A DNA stretch of 47,413 nucleotides, from positions 1 through 47,413 of the forward strand of contig JAKSYS010000500.1 in assembly GCA_022925895.1 (NCBI GenBank). Reading direction: 5' to 3'. The notes beneath the pieces were generated by a model. It was not told where the DNA came from. It ran no database searches and worked only from the letters and a program-made list of their open reading frames with translations. This stretch comes from Fragilaria crotonensis. Taxonomy: Eukaryota > Bacillariophyta > Fragilariophyceae > Fragilariales > Fragilariaceae. Both the position numbers and the translations under genes were made by a program. Below are positions 10,918-19,470 of this stretch, in pieces (position 1 is the first letter of the stretch; each line of letters starts with the position of its first letter).

Positions 10918-10937
10918 GTACAAGCATAAGCATAGTA
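10918..10937. repeat. Left arm of 20-bp inverted repeat
   Basis: The reverse complement of this 20-mer, tactatgcttatgcttgtac, occurs exactly at 11825-11844. Flanks beyond the arms match only partly. The spacing of about 890 bp and the lack of coding sequence between would suit a small non-autonomous element, but no target-site duplication was seen. Confidence 0.6.
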
Positions 10938-11824
10938 CTTGGACGAATTAAATAACGAAGAGTACCTGGACGATTTGAGAAACGAGTGATTGCACAATAT
11001 TCATTCACTAAGATCGACAATTGCACCAACTACAGAGTTGAACTATGCCCCAAAATATATTGGGTTACCGTAGCCTGTTTGTTTTGAAGAGGTCGTGTTC
11101 AAAAGATAACTTGACTTAAAATGTTGGATATTTTTTTACGCATCGGAATTTTTGCTTCGTTATTTAATTGTACTTTTTGTATCGTGTGAACAAAAGGAAG
11201 GAAAGACTGTAGAGCTTCGGCCCTGTCATTACTTGTTCGCAGGCCGAAAATGCTATGTACTGTCAAAGGCGTTGTCTAATATCTGAGTTTTTCACTCGAG
11301 CGGCAACCGCAAAGTCGACATGGTCAAAGTCTTTTGAACATTGAAGAACGTTGCATGACTCGTTTTCTTCATCCTACGACACTTTCCATACAAAAAGCTC
11401 ATGCTACTAATTTAATCGCATTATTTGCTGCAAAAAACCAGAGTTTAATTTCGAACTTGAAGTAATTAATTGTGTCCAGATAAACAGCAATTCGAACTTG
11501 TTCCATCGTGAATGGATCACATCCAAGATAGCAGATTCGTAGCAAATACACTTGCGATAAATTTGCAACTGTACCAAAAACATCATACCAACTTGAGATT
11601 GTTACAAGGGACTCAATTTGCCGCACTAGTGACTGAACTGTCCAGGTACTATGTTTAAAAAAATCTCAAAAAATAAATTTAGATTGATCACAACTTCATC
11701 AATATAGGTCGTATCCTCCCTTTGTGTAGCTGAAAAGAAAGCAGGTTATTAGATCTATCATTTGGTACCGTTAGAAGTTGGTCATGAAGTGTGCAAATTT
11801 TGCGAATAATTTTTGCGGTCCAGC

Positions 11825-11844
11825 TACTATGCTTATGCTTGTAC
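11825..11844. repeat. Right arm of 20-bp inverted repeat
   Basis: Exact reverse complement of 10918-10937. It is followed directly by a second, imperfect GTAC-rich stretch. See the left arm. Confidence 0.6.
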
Positions 11845-12382
11845 TTGTACACGACCTTGCCTGCACTCCGAGTAAACCGAAACCGTATATACCTGACACT
11901 ATTCACTATTCTCGATACTGTGCTCCAATATTTCTGATGGGGTTGGAACAATTTTGCCGCACCGGCATACTTGTACTTGTAAAGGGAGTCTGTGGGAAGA
12001 AAATTTGAAGATTCAAAAACGTTATGCACTCTTGCAGCATGAAAGCATGAAGCATGAAACATCCGAGGGGAGGGTAAAGAATTTAATTTCAAAATATGGT
12101 TGCTTTTGGTCGTTTTTGGATCTTTTTTGTTTGTCGTGACTCTGCATTGTACTGGTACTGTACCAGGTACTGGTACCAGATCGGAACTCATCCTCGTCTT
12201 GCGGGCTTGCGGGTGTTCTTGACTTTAGTTGCCCTTGTCTTGCTGCCTGTTTTCAAGTACAATCCAAGGACTTGACTTGATCCGAGCATGTAACATCATT
12301 ATTGACTCTATTCACTCTATCAACAAACATCAAGCTCTGCTACAATAACATTTCGTTGTTGCAAAATACCTAAAGTTGGCAA

Positions 12383-14125
12383 TTGGTGGTTGTGATGATG
12401 AGCGATACCCGATACAACGGAGGATGTTGTCTCCCTCCACTCCCTGTTCCACCACCACCAATGACCCAGCAATGGCTCGTTGGGTTCCAAGGCAAGACTC
12501 TTGTTGTTGAATCAGATCTGGATGATATTTTGAAACATGTATCGTTGCGAACCCATTGGCCAATCGATTGTCTCGAATTGATATCGTTGAGCTCGCCATT
12601 GCAGCAACAACAATTAGATCAATATCACGCTCAATATCCATATTGCACAGTCCGTGTGCGTTCTTCGATCCGTGGTGGGAAGGGTGGGTTTGGGACTCTC
12701 CTCAAGGGACAATCACGACAAATGGGGGCCAAATTGACTACAGACTTTGGTGCCTGTCGTGATTTGCAAGGACGACGATTGCGTCATGTCAATGATGAAA
12801 TCAAATTGCGAAAATGGCGAGAAGCACAAGCCAAAAAGAAGGCCGCTGGAGAACACAATAATCATAATGAGAATGATGATGATGATGATGAAAATGATGA
12901 CGATTACTTGACAAACACTCCGACCGGGATTTACAATTGGCATCTCATGACCCCATCTTGGGCTCAAATTAGTAACAAGGCATCGAATAAGATGAAACGA
13001 AATCTGAAGAGACATTTTAAACAATTTCAGACTCAAGCCGAAAAGAAGGAGGAGGAACGAAAGGCCCGCGACGAGCAGTACAATCAAAGTGTGACGGATT
13101 ATGTCCGACAAGCGGCGCGTGAAGCTGGAGCCTTGCACGTGTCAGATGCCATTCAACAAGGGTTGGAAGTCGCTGGGGCAAAGGGACCAGGGGACGACGC
13201 TATCGTGACAGATGACGAAGATGGAGCTCAACCAAATTCGTTGATTACTCTATCAGGTGATGTTATCGTAGAAGAATCACCAGAGGGCTGGAAAGTACAA
13301 TCCATTTCTGACTTTGGAACCATGGCCCTGGTTCTGGAATGTCCGCCTGCTAAAGATGCACTCCTCTACTATGAAGTACACCTCGAGACAGCGGGCTTGC
13401 ATCAAGTTGGATGGGCAGATTTAAACACTTTCAAACCTGTCGCGGACACTGGCGATGGTGTGGGTGACGATGCAGCCAGTTACGCTTTTGATGCCAGTCG
13501 ATCGCTGGCATTTCATGCTGGCAAGGATACAAGTTACGGCCATGATGATGCCTCCATGACGAAAGCAGGAGACATTCTGGGTTGCAGTTACGAGACTACC
13601 ACAAACTCATTATCGTACACACTCAATGGTAAGGATTTAGGAGTTGCCTTCAGGTTAGACAAGCCTCTCCCGTTAGTCCCTGCTCTCAGTTGCAACCAGG
13701 GAGAAATATTGGACCTTAAATTGAAGAAAGCCCAAATGAAGTACTTTCCGGAAGGCGCTACCGCAGTGTTTGAGCTTGTGGAAGAGGATGTGGTGACAAC
13801 CATTGACCATGTGAAAGAGGCAGTCACTGTGACGGCAGGGGACAACAACAATACAGCCGCCGTTATTGATTCAGACGATGGCAAGCCACCAGCAAAGAAA
13901 AGCAAACTGGCACCCATCGACACATTGCCCCTCAATTTGAATAAGTTCGATTCGGTGGAGCAACTTGAGGAATTGGGAATGGATCGGTTAAAGTCGGCAT
14001 TGCTTGCCATTCAATGCAAATGTGGAGGTTCGCTGACAGAGCGTGCGACGCGCTTGTTTTCATTGAAAGGATTGGATCGAAAGGACTACCCCCTCAAGGT
14101 TCGGGCAAGGAACTTTGTAGTGTAG
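12383..14125 (+). CDS. SDE2: SDE2-like splicing/genome-stability factor with SPRY domain
   Basis: Encodes 580 residues from the first Met; Met27 (M-T-Q-Q-W) would also serve and starts the folded part. Residues about 27-97 form the ubiquitin-like N-domain, ending in G-G-K-G-G-F-G (98-104). In the Sde2 family this is the site where the ubiquitin-like part is cut off after the double Gly. The family segment with F-G-A-C-R-D-L-Q-G-R-R-L-R follows. A charged coiled region comes next (about 135-260). Residues about 300-460 look like a SPRY/B30.2 domain (H-Q-V-G-W-A, S-L-A-F-H-A-G, Y-T-L-N-G-K-D-L-G). The C-terminus (about 515-575) is the Sde2 SAP-like domain (L-G-M-D-R-L-K-S-A-L, K-C-G-G-S-L-T-E-R). 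Sde2 acts in the nucleus, in splicing of selected introns and, in animals, in replication stress. The SPRY insertion is the unusual part. A single exon, apparently intact. Confidence 0.88.
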   Translation: MVVVMMSDTRYNGGCCLPPLPVPPPPMTQQWLVGFQGKTLVVESDLDDILKHVSLRTHWPIDCLELISLSSPLQQQQLDQYHAQYPYCTVRVRSSIRGGKGGFGTLLKGQSRQMGAKLTTDFGACRDLQGRRLRHVNDEIKLRKWREAQAKKKAAGEHNNHNENDDDDDENDDDYLTNTPTGIYNWHLMTPSWAQISNKASNKMKRNLKRHFKQFQTQAEKKEEERKARDEQYNQSVTDYVRQAAREAGALHVSDAIQQGLEVAGAKGPGDDAIVTDDEDGAQPNSLITLSGDVIVEESPEGWKVQSISDFGTMALVLECPPAKDALLYYEVHLETAGLHQVGWADLNTFKPVADTGDGVGDDAASYAFDASRSLAFHAGKDTSYGHDDASMTKAGDILGCSYETTTNSLSYTLNGKDLGVAFRLDKPLPLVPALSCNQGEILDLKLKKAQMKYFPEGATAVFELVEEDVVTTIDHVKEAVTVTAGDNNNTAAVIDSDDGKPPAKKSKLAPIDTLPLNLNKFDSVEQLEELGMDRLKSALLAIQCKCGGSLTERATRLFSLKGLDRKDYPLKVRARNFVV

Positions 14126-14229
14126 AGACTGCCAGCGATTGCCTTTTACGTTTGACTGAGGGATACGATTCGCTTGTTTTAGGAGCCCGTGCCACTGTTG
14201 ACAATGCTAGGGTGGACAGTCTTGTTGTA

Positions 14230-14620
14230 GACCAGGTTGAAAATCGATGGCGTCGCATTGCCACGTTGGTAAAGAAGGATGGGATTGATGCGTTCACGAT
14301 TCACAGATAGAAAATCTACCGGTAGTGCATGCAGTGTTGTCTTCGGTTATGAGTTATGAGTTATGAGTTATGATGTATTGCTGGAGGTGACGAAACTTCC
14401 GGAAGTTAGCGAACTACTGCGATCTGTAGACTGTAGTACCTTAGTGAAATTGTGGAATGACAGCGTTGAGGGAATTACTCAAGTGCAAACACCATCCTCA
14501 TCAGGGATGATGATGATGACGACGACACCCTCACCCGTGCACGATCAAGTCATTGTTAGCAGAACATGATTCGTGAGAGACTGCAAACAATGCATGATCC
14601 AACCGAGGTTGATAATGTCT
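14230..14620. repeat. Dispersed duplicated segment, copy 1
   Basis: Similar, in the same orientation, to 18100-18370. Shared landmarks are: 'tcgatgg(c)gtcgcattg' (14246) versus 'tcgatggcttcgcattgg' (18116); 'cacgattcacagatagaaa' versus 'cacgatttacagatagaaa'; 'gaggtgacgaaacttccggaagttag' versus 'gaggacgaaacgttcggaagttag'; 'tggaatgacag' versus 'tcgaatgacag'; and 'aacatgatt...gagactgcaaacaatgcat' versus 'aacatgatt...gagtgcaaataatgcat'. Similarity runs about 300 bp with indels. Confidence 0.65.
14346..14373. repeat. (gttatga)x4 tandem repeat
   Basis: Four perfect copies of the heptamer gttatga, inside the duplicated segment. The second copy of that segment near 18180 lacks it, so it expanded after the duplication or was lost there. 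Confidence 0.9.
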
Positions 14621-15501
14621 CTCTGATTTCTCCAGCTTCCTCGTTAACTGTTGGAACCTCAGCAACCAAAGGATCAAAACAATCAATTGCATGGGGCTAT
14701 CCTGAACATTCGGTGTCTTGGAAGCAAGCAAGCACACCGTTGTCTTTTGCCGCATTAAATCAGAAGGAACAAATTGCCGTTCTAAAAGCGCAACTGGCAA
14801 GCAACTCCAGGCATACCAGTCAAAAGGCGCTACATCCAAAGTGTCGCTGCCAAATACGTCATCTCAAGCGCTATCTTAAGACATCTTCCAAATCGGCAGG
14901 TCTTGTATCGGCGTCCGCCTACTCAAGGCTCGATGGTTTTGATAATTCGATGAGAAACATTGAGAGGCTTCTTACACAACTGACAAAATGCTCCTTCATC
15001 AATCTCAGGTTTCAAATAATTTGGCGGTCCTCATCCTGGTGGCCAAGGCATGCAAGTTCTTACCCATTGCTTGCGACTATTTCCTTATCTACAACAATAC
15101 CAGGTTTCCTCTCTTGGCAACAATGACAAAATCAAAATCCTCCCATCGATGTAAAGCTGTGTCGTCACCATCCAACTCGAGTCCTCAATACAAAAACACA
15201 TGGGCTCCTATGGAGAGGATCCTTCCTTATATCGGCATGCCTCATACGGTACCTCCGATCCTTTTGCCGAACCTTCCAGAGCAAAATGGGGTTCCTACGA
15301 TGGCAACTTATGTGGTAGTATATGGATCAAAAACTATAGATTAAAAAACATTAAATACAGCATGTCATGGATAACAGCCATGACCACAATGCCCTTGTTC
15401 GGCGACTTCATCAGGGCGATGGAAAATCCAGGTAACGACTTCATTTCGCACGTGTCGACCCATGCAGATGATGCACTTGAGCTGGTTCAGCGCGTCGTTG
15501 T

Positions 15502-15789
15502 CTACGACTTCTTGGTCATGCCACCTTTGTTCTTACGACCCTTCTTCGCGGGCTTTCCTCCTTCCATGGGCATACCACCCATCATAGGCTTGCCAGCGAG
15601 GAATGTGGGAGCAGCAGTGACGGGGGCCACGGACCCGACGGGAGCCACGGACCCGACGGGAGCCACGGACCCGACGGGGGCCATGGAACTGACGGGAGCA
15701 TCGGTTTCCAGGGACCTGTGAAGTACGTGTTCACCTCCAACAGTGTTGCAGGCAATGACAGCGGCGACGACGAGAATTCTGAAGATCAT
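15502..15789 (-). CDS. Small secreted Lys-rich protein, copy A2
   Basis: Encodes 95 residues from M-I-F-R-I-L, the start shared by the sister copies; the same frame is open another 76 codons upstream, but that part falls in the duplicated non-coding flank. Residues 1-17 are a signal peptide (L-V-V-A-A-V-I-A-C-N-T), then V-G-G-E-H-V and an R-S-L motif near residue 26. Three identical G-S-V-A-P-V hexapeptides and related A-P-V units follow. After that comes a Gly/Met/Lys segment (G-K-P-M-M-G-G-M-P-M) and a basic end (K-K-G-R-K-N-K-G-G-M-T-K-K-S). No Cys follows the signal peptide. Compared with copy A1 the Lys-rich tail is shorter and the A-P-V part longer, so the repeat region is changing in length. 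Secreted and cationic; function not known, silaffin-like by layout. Confidence 0.7.
   Translation of the reverse strand: MIFRILVVAAVIACNTVGGEHVLHRSLETDAPVSSMAPVGSVAPVGSVAPVGSVAPVTAAPTFLAGKPMMGGMPMEGGKPAKKGRKNKGGMTKKS
15626..15679 (-). repeat. 18-bp tandem repeat x3 in coding sequence
   Basis: Three near-perfect copies of gccacggacccgacggga (plus strand), starting at 15626, 15644 and 15662. They encode the repeated G-S-V-A-P-V hexapeptide of the secreted protein. Near identity at DNA level points to recent slippage. Confidence 0.9.
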
Positions 15790-16017
15790 GATGTGTCTGC
15801 TAGTATTCTTGATGATGGATTGGATTTTGTGATCGTTGTGGCATCCACCGTAAAATGACTGACGCGGTTGAATGGTATGGTTTTTGAAGTGCAGGCGGTC
15901 TTCAAATTTGTGTTTTGGGGGCATCGAACGCATGCTGACATCACCATTTTCTTCTAAATAAAGAATAGTTACATAAAAATATTTAGATGCGACTCCAACC
16001 TGAGTCTTGTATTTCAT

Positions 16018-17392
16018 ACTTGTATCTCGTTTCTAAGTGCAACTTCCAGTGGAGTGATTCAGGTGCGTTGTTTCGATACTTTCAGCTTGTAACCTTAAAA
16101 CGTTTGATTTTTGTTCCACAAACATCGCATTCGCACAATGCCTTAAGTACAGAGTTATTGGTTCTCGATATGACCTGGAAGTTCCAGACTATATCGTGCA
16201 CTTCTATTACCTTATTATTATGTACCGAGTACTACCTCAAGTCTATTCTACTTGTACTGGCTTCCTCACATTTTATCGGAGTTTGTGTGTGTTGTGGGAA
16301 TGGTGATTTCCAAATGTTCGCCACTACAGCACGTACAGAGTTTAGAGACATCAACAATCGACACTCAACGCTCGACACCCATTTCAAAATCTGTTGGACT
16401 TCGAATGATTACTGTATATACATGCAGTACATATACTACATGCAGACTGATGTCATCTGGGTCGAATGCCTGGAACATATCGTACCTGGTATATGGTATG
16501 CATTGAACAAAATTCAGGGTTGTTTTTCTTCATGAAACTGAAGATCACTCCTCCTGTCTTCGCGCCCACATGGCTGGCATTGTCAGTCGTATCGAAGCAG
16601 CCCATGTCGTTCGTCGGATTTGATCCCCATCGAGATGTCTCCGCAGCTAAACCTCGTGGAACATGTGGGTCTGATTAAGTTGCACCTTTGTTACAACGAA
16701 ACATCCAACAAAATCTCACGGAGCCTGGCACTGACGGTGTTTGATTGCCAATTCCCCTTTTTTCTGTCTGTGTCTGTGCCGACAGCGGATGCGGGAGAAG
16801 GCGTGTTGAACTATCATGAAAACACGGTTGCTTGGTCGTGCAACTGACCATTGCTGGAATCGGTGATATGATGTGGATTATACCTCGAACGTTTCTATCG
16901 CTTGGCGATTGCATTTGGCGCTTTCCTGACAATCATGCTGTGATCTGCTCTATGTATTGGGAATTTATCAATCTCAAACCAGGTGCGCTTGGATTGCTGG
17001 TGTTTTCCCCAGTTTCGTTTGCCGCTTCAGTGAACAAAAGCATCGCATCTGTATCGGTATCGATTTGTCGACCACACGTAAAAGCGCCGATGGCTCCGAC
17101 GGCGTAATCGCGCCCTACAAGAGTTTAAATGGCATCGCAAGGCGAGTGAAGCAACCGACAATTCGTTTCCTGTCACAACAGTGATCCTCAACGATGCGCA
17201 ACAATCCTCACACGAGCCGCGCAATTTGTTGTCTCTGTTTTATTGTCGAAGGTCAAGAATGGATTTACAACGTGGCCGTCGCTGTGCAGGGAGGCGAACC
17301 ATGAATAAGTGTCGATGTGAAAGTTCGCGAACGAGTGGTTTTTGGTTTTTGCTATCAAAAACCTCATTGACACCATAGCTTTCTCACCACCC
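16018..17392. other. Spacer, no supported gene
   Basis: Open frames up to 182 codons exist on the plus strand (15987-16535, 16832-17107) and shorter ones on the minus strand. None has a motif I recognise, and no start or intron pattern makes a convincing model. The GC content of 16900-17180 is higher than that of the flanks, and both strands there read without many stops, so a small or broken gene cannot be excluded. Confidence 0.4.
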
Positions 17393-17899
17393 TCACAGCA
17401 ATCCCTTGCGAACTGTCTTCCACGTTGAGAAGACAACCTTTGCACGATTCACCTTGCTCTTCAGCAGCTTACATTGGTCAATTTTGTCTGAGAGGTAGAA
17501 GATTCGTTGCATGTATTCACTCTCCACAAGGTGTCGCACAACCTTGAAGGAGTCATCGACAAAAAAATTGATCTGCTTTTCGTTCACGACTGTCAGCTTG
17601 TCAACGTACTCACGCACAAACACAACATTCTCCCGCTCAAACGCAGTCTCCTCGAAAAAGTTCTCTGCGCGGAGAAAGGCCATGATACGCTCTGACATCT
17701 TCTCTGATGCCTTTGAGACATTCGCACGTACGGATGCGAGCGCCCCGGGGATGTACCCACTCTCGACACCGTCAATGGTTCCGCCAAAGTCAATCCCCAC
17801 GCGCACGGTGATGGTGGTCTCGTTTGTTTCCTCGTGGTGATGGTCTTGGTGTTCCGAGGCCATGGTCTGGAGAAAGTGTAATTGCTTATGCTGCTCCAT
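17393..17899 (-). CDS. HAD-like hydrolase-fold protein
   Basis: Encodes 168 residues (156 if started at the second Met, M-A-S-E-H). After a His/Glu/Thr-rich leader the fold opens with V-G-I-D-F-G-G-T-I at about residues 33-41. It continues with P-G-A-L, V-S-K-A (about 60), and F-F-E-E-T-A-F near 80-86, and ends with I-N-F-F-V-D-D-S near 110-117 and a V-V-F-S-T-W segment. The order of D-F-G-G-T-I, V-S-K-A and F-V-D-D matches a group of small HAD-superfamily proteins in which the usual D-x-D motif I is changed to D-x-G-G. The stretch between P-G-A-L and V-S-K is shorter than I expect for that group. Substrate and location are unknown. No targeting sequence is obvious. Confidence 0.55.
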   Translation of the reverse strand: MEQHKQLHFLQTMASEHQDHHHEETNETTITVRVGIDFGGTIDGVESGYIPGALASVRANVSKASEKMSERIMAFLRAENFFEETAFERENVVFVREYVDKLTVVNEKQINFFVDDSFKVVRHLVESEYMQRIFYLSDKIDQCKLLKSKVNRAKVVFSTWKTVRKGLL

Positions 17900-18419
17900 A
17901 CTGTAGAATCCAAATCGAAGCTGGTCTTGCTTCGATCTTGGTTGCCTTGCTTACTGTCAGTCTTTTTACACTTCCGACTGATTCGTTTTTCTTGTGCTTC
18001 AATTCCATTTTCGCCCGGAACTTTTACCGCGATGTCCACAGCAATTCCATTCTTGGATCCTGCGTACATTCGTCTGAACATCTGAACTGGCAGTATTTGC
18101 TACTAGGTTGCAACTCGATGGCTTCGCATTGGCATTCACGATTTACAGATAGAAATCTATAGTGTTGAATGTTGCTTTGGAAATGATGTAGCTATTGCTT
18201 GCGGTGAGGACGAAACGTTCGGAAGTTAGTGGACTGCTATTGCTAGTACTGCAGTAAACTTGTCGAATGACAGGGGGAACGGAGATCACGCAAGCGGAAA
18301 GTCAATGCCGTGATTGGTGGAACATGATTTTGCCGGGGAGTGCAAATAATGCATAACCCCACCGAGGCTAGTCAAGAACAAGGGAATTACTCTATATGGG
18401 AGTACTCCGAGTATAAATT
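17900..18419. repeat. Spacer with duplicated segment, copy 2
   Basis: Positions 18100-18370 are the second copy of the segment at 14230-14620. Just downstream, at 18404-18413, lies one copy of the recurring motif ACTCCGAGTA. No gene is seen here. Confidence 0.55.
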
Positions 18420-19118
18420 TTAGAAATTATGAGGCATAATGGCATCCGGAGCATGACGAAGATCGGTTAGTTGTGAAATCGTCGACAGTCCCTCCAAATA
18501 CGTGTTCCAAATTCGAGTTTGTGATTGAAAGATCTCCGTTCGTTGCTCCGTCAATTTCTGGTTGCTCTCTTCCACCAACTTCGATTGCTCCTTGAGGTAC
18601 TGGACAAAGTCTTGGGTAATGGTATCGGCAATAAGAGTTTTCGGAATTGTCCCTTCCACGCCTGTCGATGGTATTTCGAGTGCATCGTTAGCTGGCTTGG
18701 ATGCTGTGATAGTAGTTATATCCAGTGGATCCATTGGCACGAGTGCGTCTGGTGCGGTCGTTGTATCATAATCATCATCGTCAGTAGTAGTAGCAGTGGT
18801 AGTACGCTGGACGGCAAACATTAGTCTCAAGGGTGACATTGTTTCGGCAAGGATGCGGCGTCGTTTGACAACCTTGTCGTAGCTGTTTGGCGACGACACA
18901 CCCTGGTTGTCATCATTCTCATCATCGTCAATCGGAATTCCAACACCAGGAGCAGTAAGCGCTTCTCCTCGATAGCGCTTTTCATTGATGATATCGCTTA
19001 TTGCAGCAAGGCGCTGTGAAATCGACATGCTGTTGGGCATCGACTTCTTAAACACCAGTAGCAGCAACGTGAGAGTTGATTTTTTTGTGTTGACGGCGGA
19101 GTCCCAGGACTCCCACAT
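18420..19118 (-). CDS. Unknown protein with C-terminal coiled coil
   Basis: Encodes 232 residues; Met27 (M-P-N-S-M-S-I-S) is an alternative start that would remove a Lys/Leu-rich leader. I recognise no family. Residues 27-50 hold a short helical segment (I-S-Q-R-L-A-A-I-S-D-I-I-N-E-K-R-Y). The middle is low complexity: an Asp/Asn patch, a basic K-R-R-R near 86, and a Thr/Asp run near 108-120. Residues about 168-220 are Gln/Glu/Leu-rich with heptad-like spacing and look like a coiled coil (Y-L-K-E-Q-S-K-L-V-E-E-S-N-Q-K-L-T-E). The basic patch and acidic stretches would suit a nuclear protein, but that is only a guess. The start is 11 bp from a GTAC-rich palindromic cluster at 19129-19155. Confidence 0.6.
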   Translation of the reverse strand: MWESWDSAVNTKKSTLTLLLLVFKKSMPNSMSISQRLAAISDIINEKRYRGEALTAPGVGIPIDDDENDDNQGVSSPNSYDKVVKRRRILAETMSPLRLMFAVQRTTTATTTDDDDYDTTTAPDALVPMDPLDITTITASKPANDALEIPSTGVEGTIPKTLIADTITQDFVQYLKEQSKLVEESNQKLTEQRTEIFQSQTRIWNTYLEGLSTISQLTDLRHAPDAIMPHNF

Positions 19119-19128
19119 GCCGATTAAT

Positions 19129-19155
19129 GTACTGGAGTACTACAGTACCTGGTAC
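19129..19155. promoter_or_regulatory. GTAC-rich palindromic cluster before start codon
   Basis: It contains gtactggagtac (itself imperfectly palindromic) followed by tacagtacctggtac, 11 bp upstream of the coding start at 19118. Related sequences occur at 12149-12178, 19264-19277, 20818-20830 and 33710-33746, all in spacers and mostly upstream of genes. A regulatory role is inferred from position only. Confidence 0.35.
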
Positions 19156-19470
19156 TGAAGTACACAAAACGAAGTATTACAGTACTATTGACAGTTGATT
19201 GGGGCGACGCCCCTCAGCTGAAATATATTAGCATCTTGCCACGATGGGAGAATCGCTAAGTGAAGTACTCCAGTACTTAATTGCCCCGATCACCTCCAAA
19301 GGCATCATCATTATCAAAGAAATAGCCCTGTACAGAGTCCGACAAACTAATGCACTGTACACCTCTCACCCATTATCGCAATTCATAGTAACATAAGGTA
19401 ATCAAAAATTGTTCCTCTTAATTTCATTGCTCCACAGAGTCGACTCTCGGGTATTGTAGTCCTTGTACTT

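Larger units (their letters stand above)
10561..12382. other. Spacer with inverted repeat, no gene seen
   Basis: About 1.8 kb with no recognised coding sequence. It contains a 20-bp perfect inverted repeat (listed separately) and dense GTAC-containing palindromic sequence at 12149-12178, about 200 bp upstream of the SDE2 start, which may belong to that promoter. The longest frame (11688-12191, minus) has no family similarity and a biased Tyr/Lys composition. Confidence 0.5.
14126..15501. other. Spacer partly duplicated elsewhere, weak frames
   Basis: It holds the (gttatga)4 repeat and the left copy of a duplicated segment. A plus-strand frame at 14566-15126 (186 codons) starts inside that segment and has mixed composition with no family I know. 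A frame running to 14310 past the SDE2 stop reads like protein (V-E-N-R-W-R-R-I-A-T-L-V-K-K) but has no start of its own. It may be a decayed gene or a former extension. I call no gene here. The part from 15360 on belongs to the second copy of the large duplicated block. Confidence 0.45.
15360..16010. repeat. Duplicated block, copy 2 (with secreted gene)
   Basis: Second copy of the block described at 6780-7440, in the same orientation and about 8.6 kb away. Similarity covers the 3' flank, the gene and about 220 bp upstream of its start. Confidence 0.8.

Noticed and set aside
14566-15126. 186-codon plus-strand frame
   Set aside because: It begins in a duplicated non-coding segment, and the corresponding part of the second copy is not open. 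No family similarity.
15987-16535. 182-codon plus-strand frame after the A2 block
   Set aside because: It starts in the duplicated upstream flank of the secreted gene; composition is mixed and without motifs.
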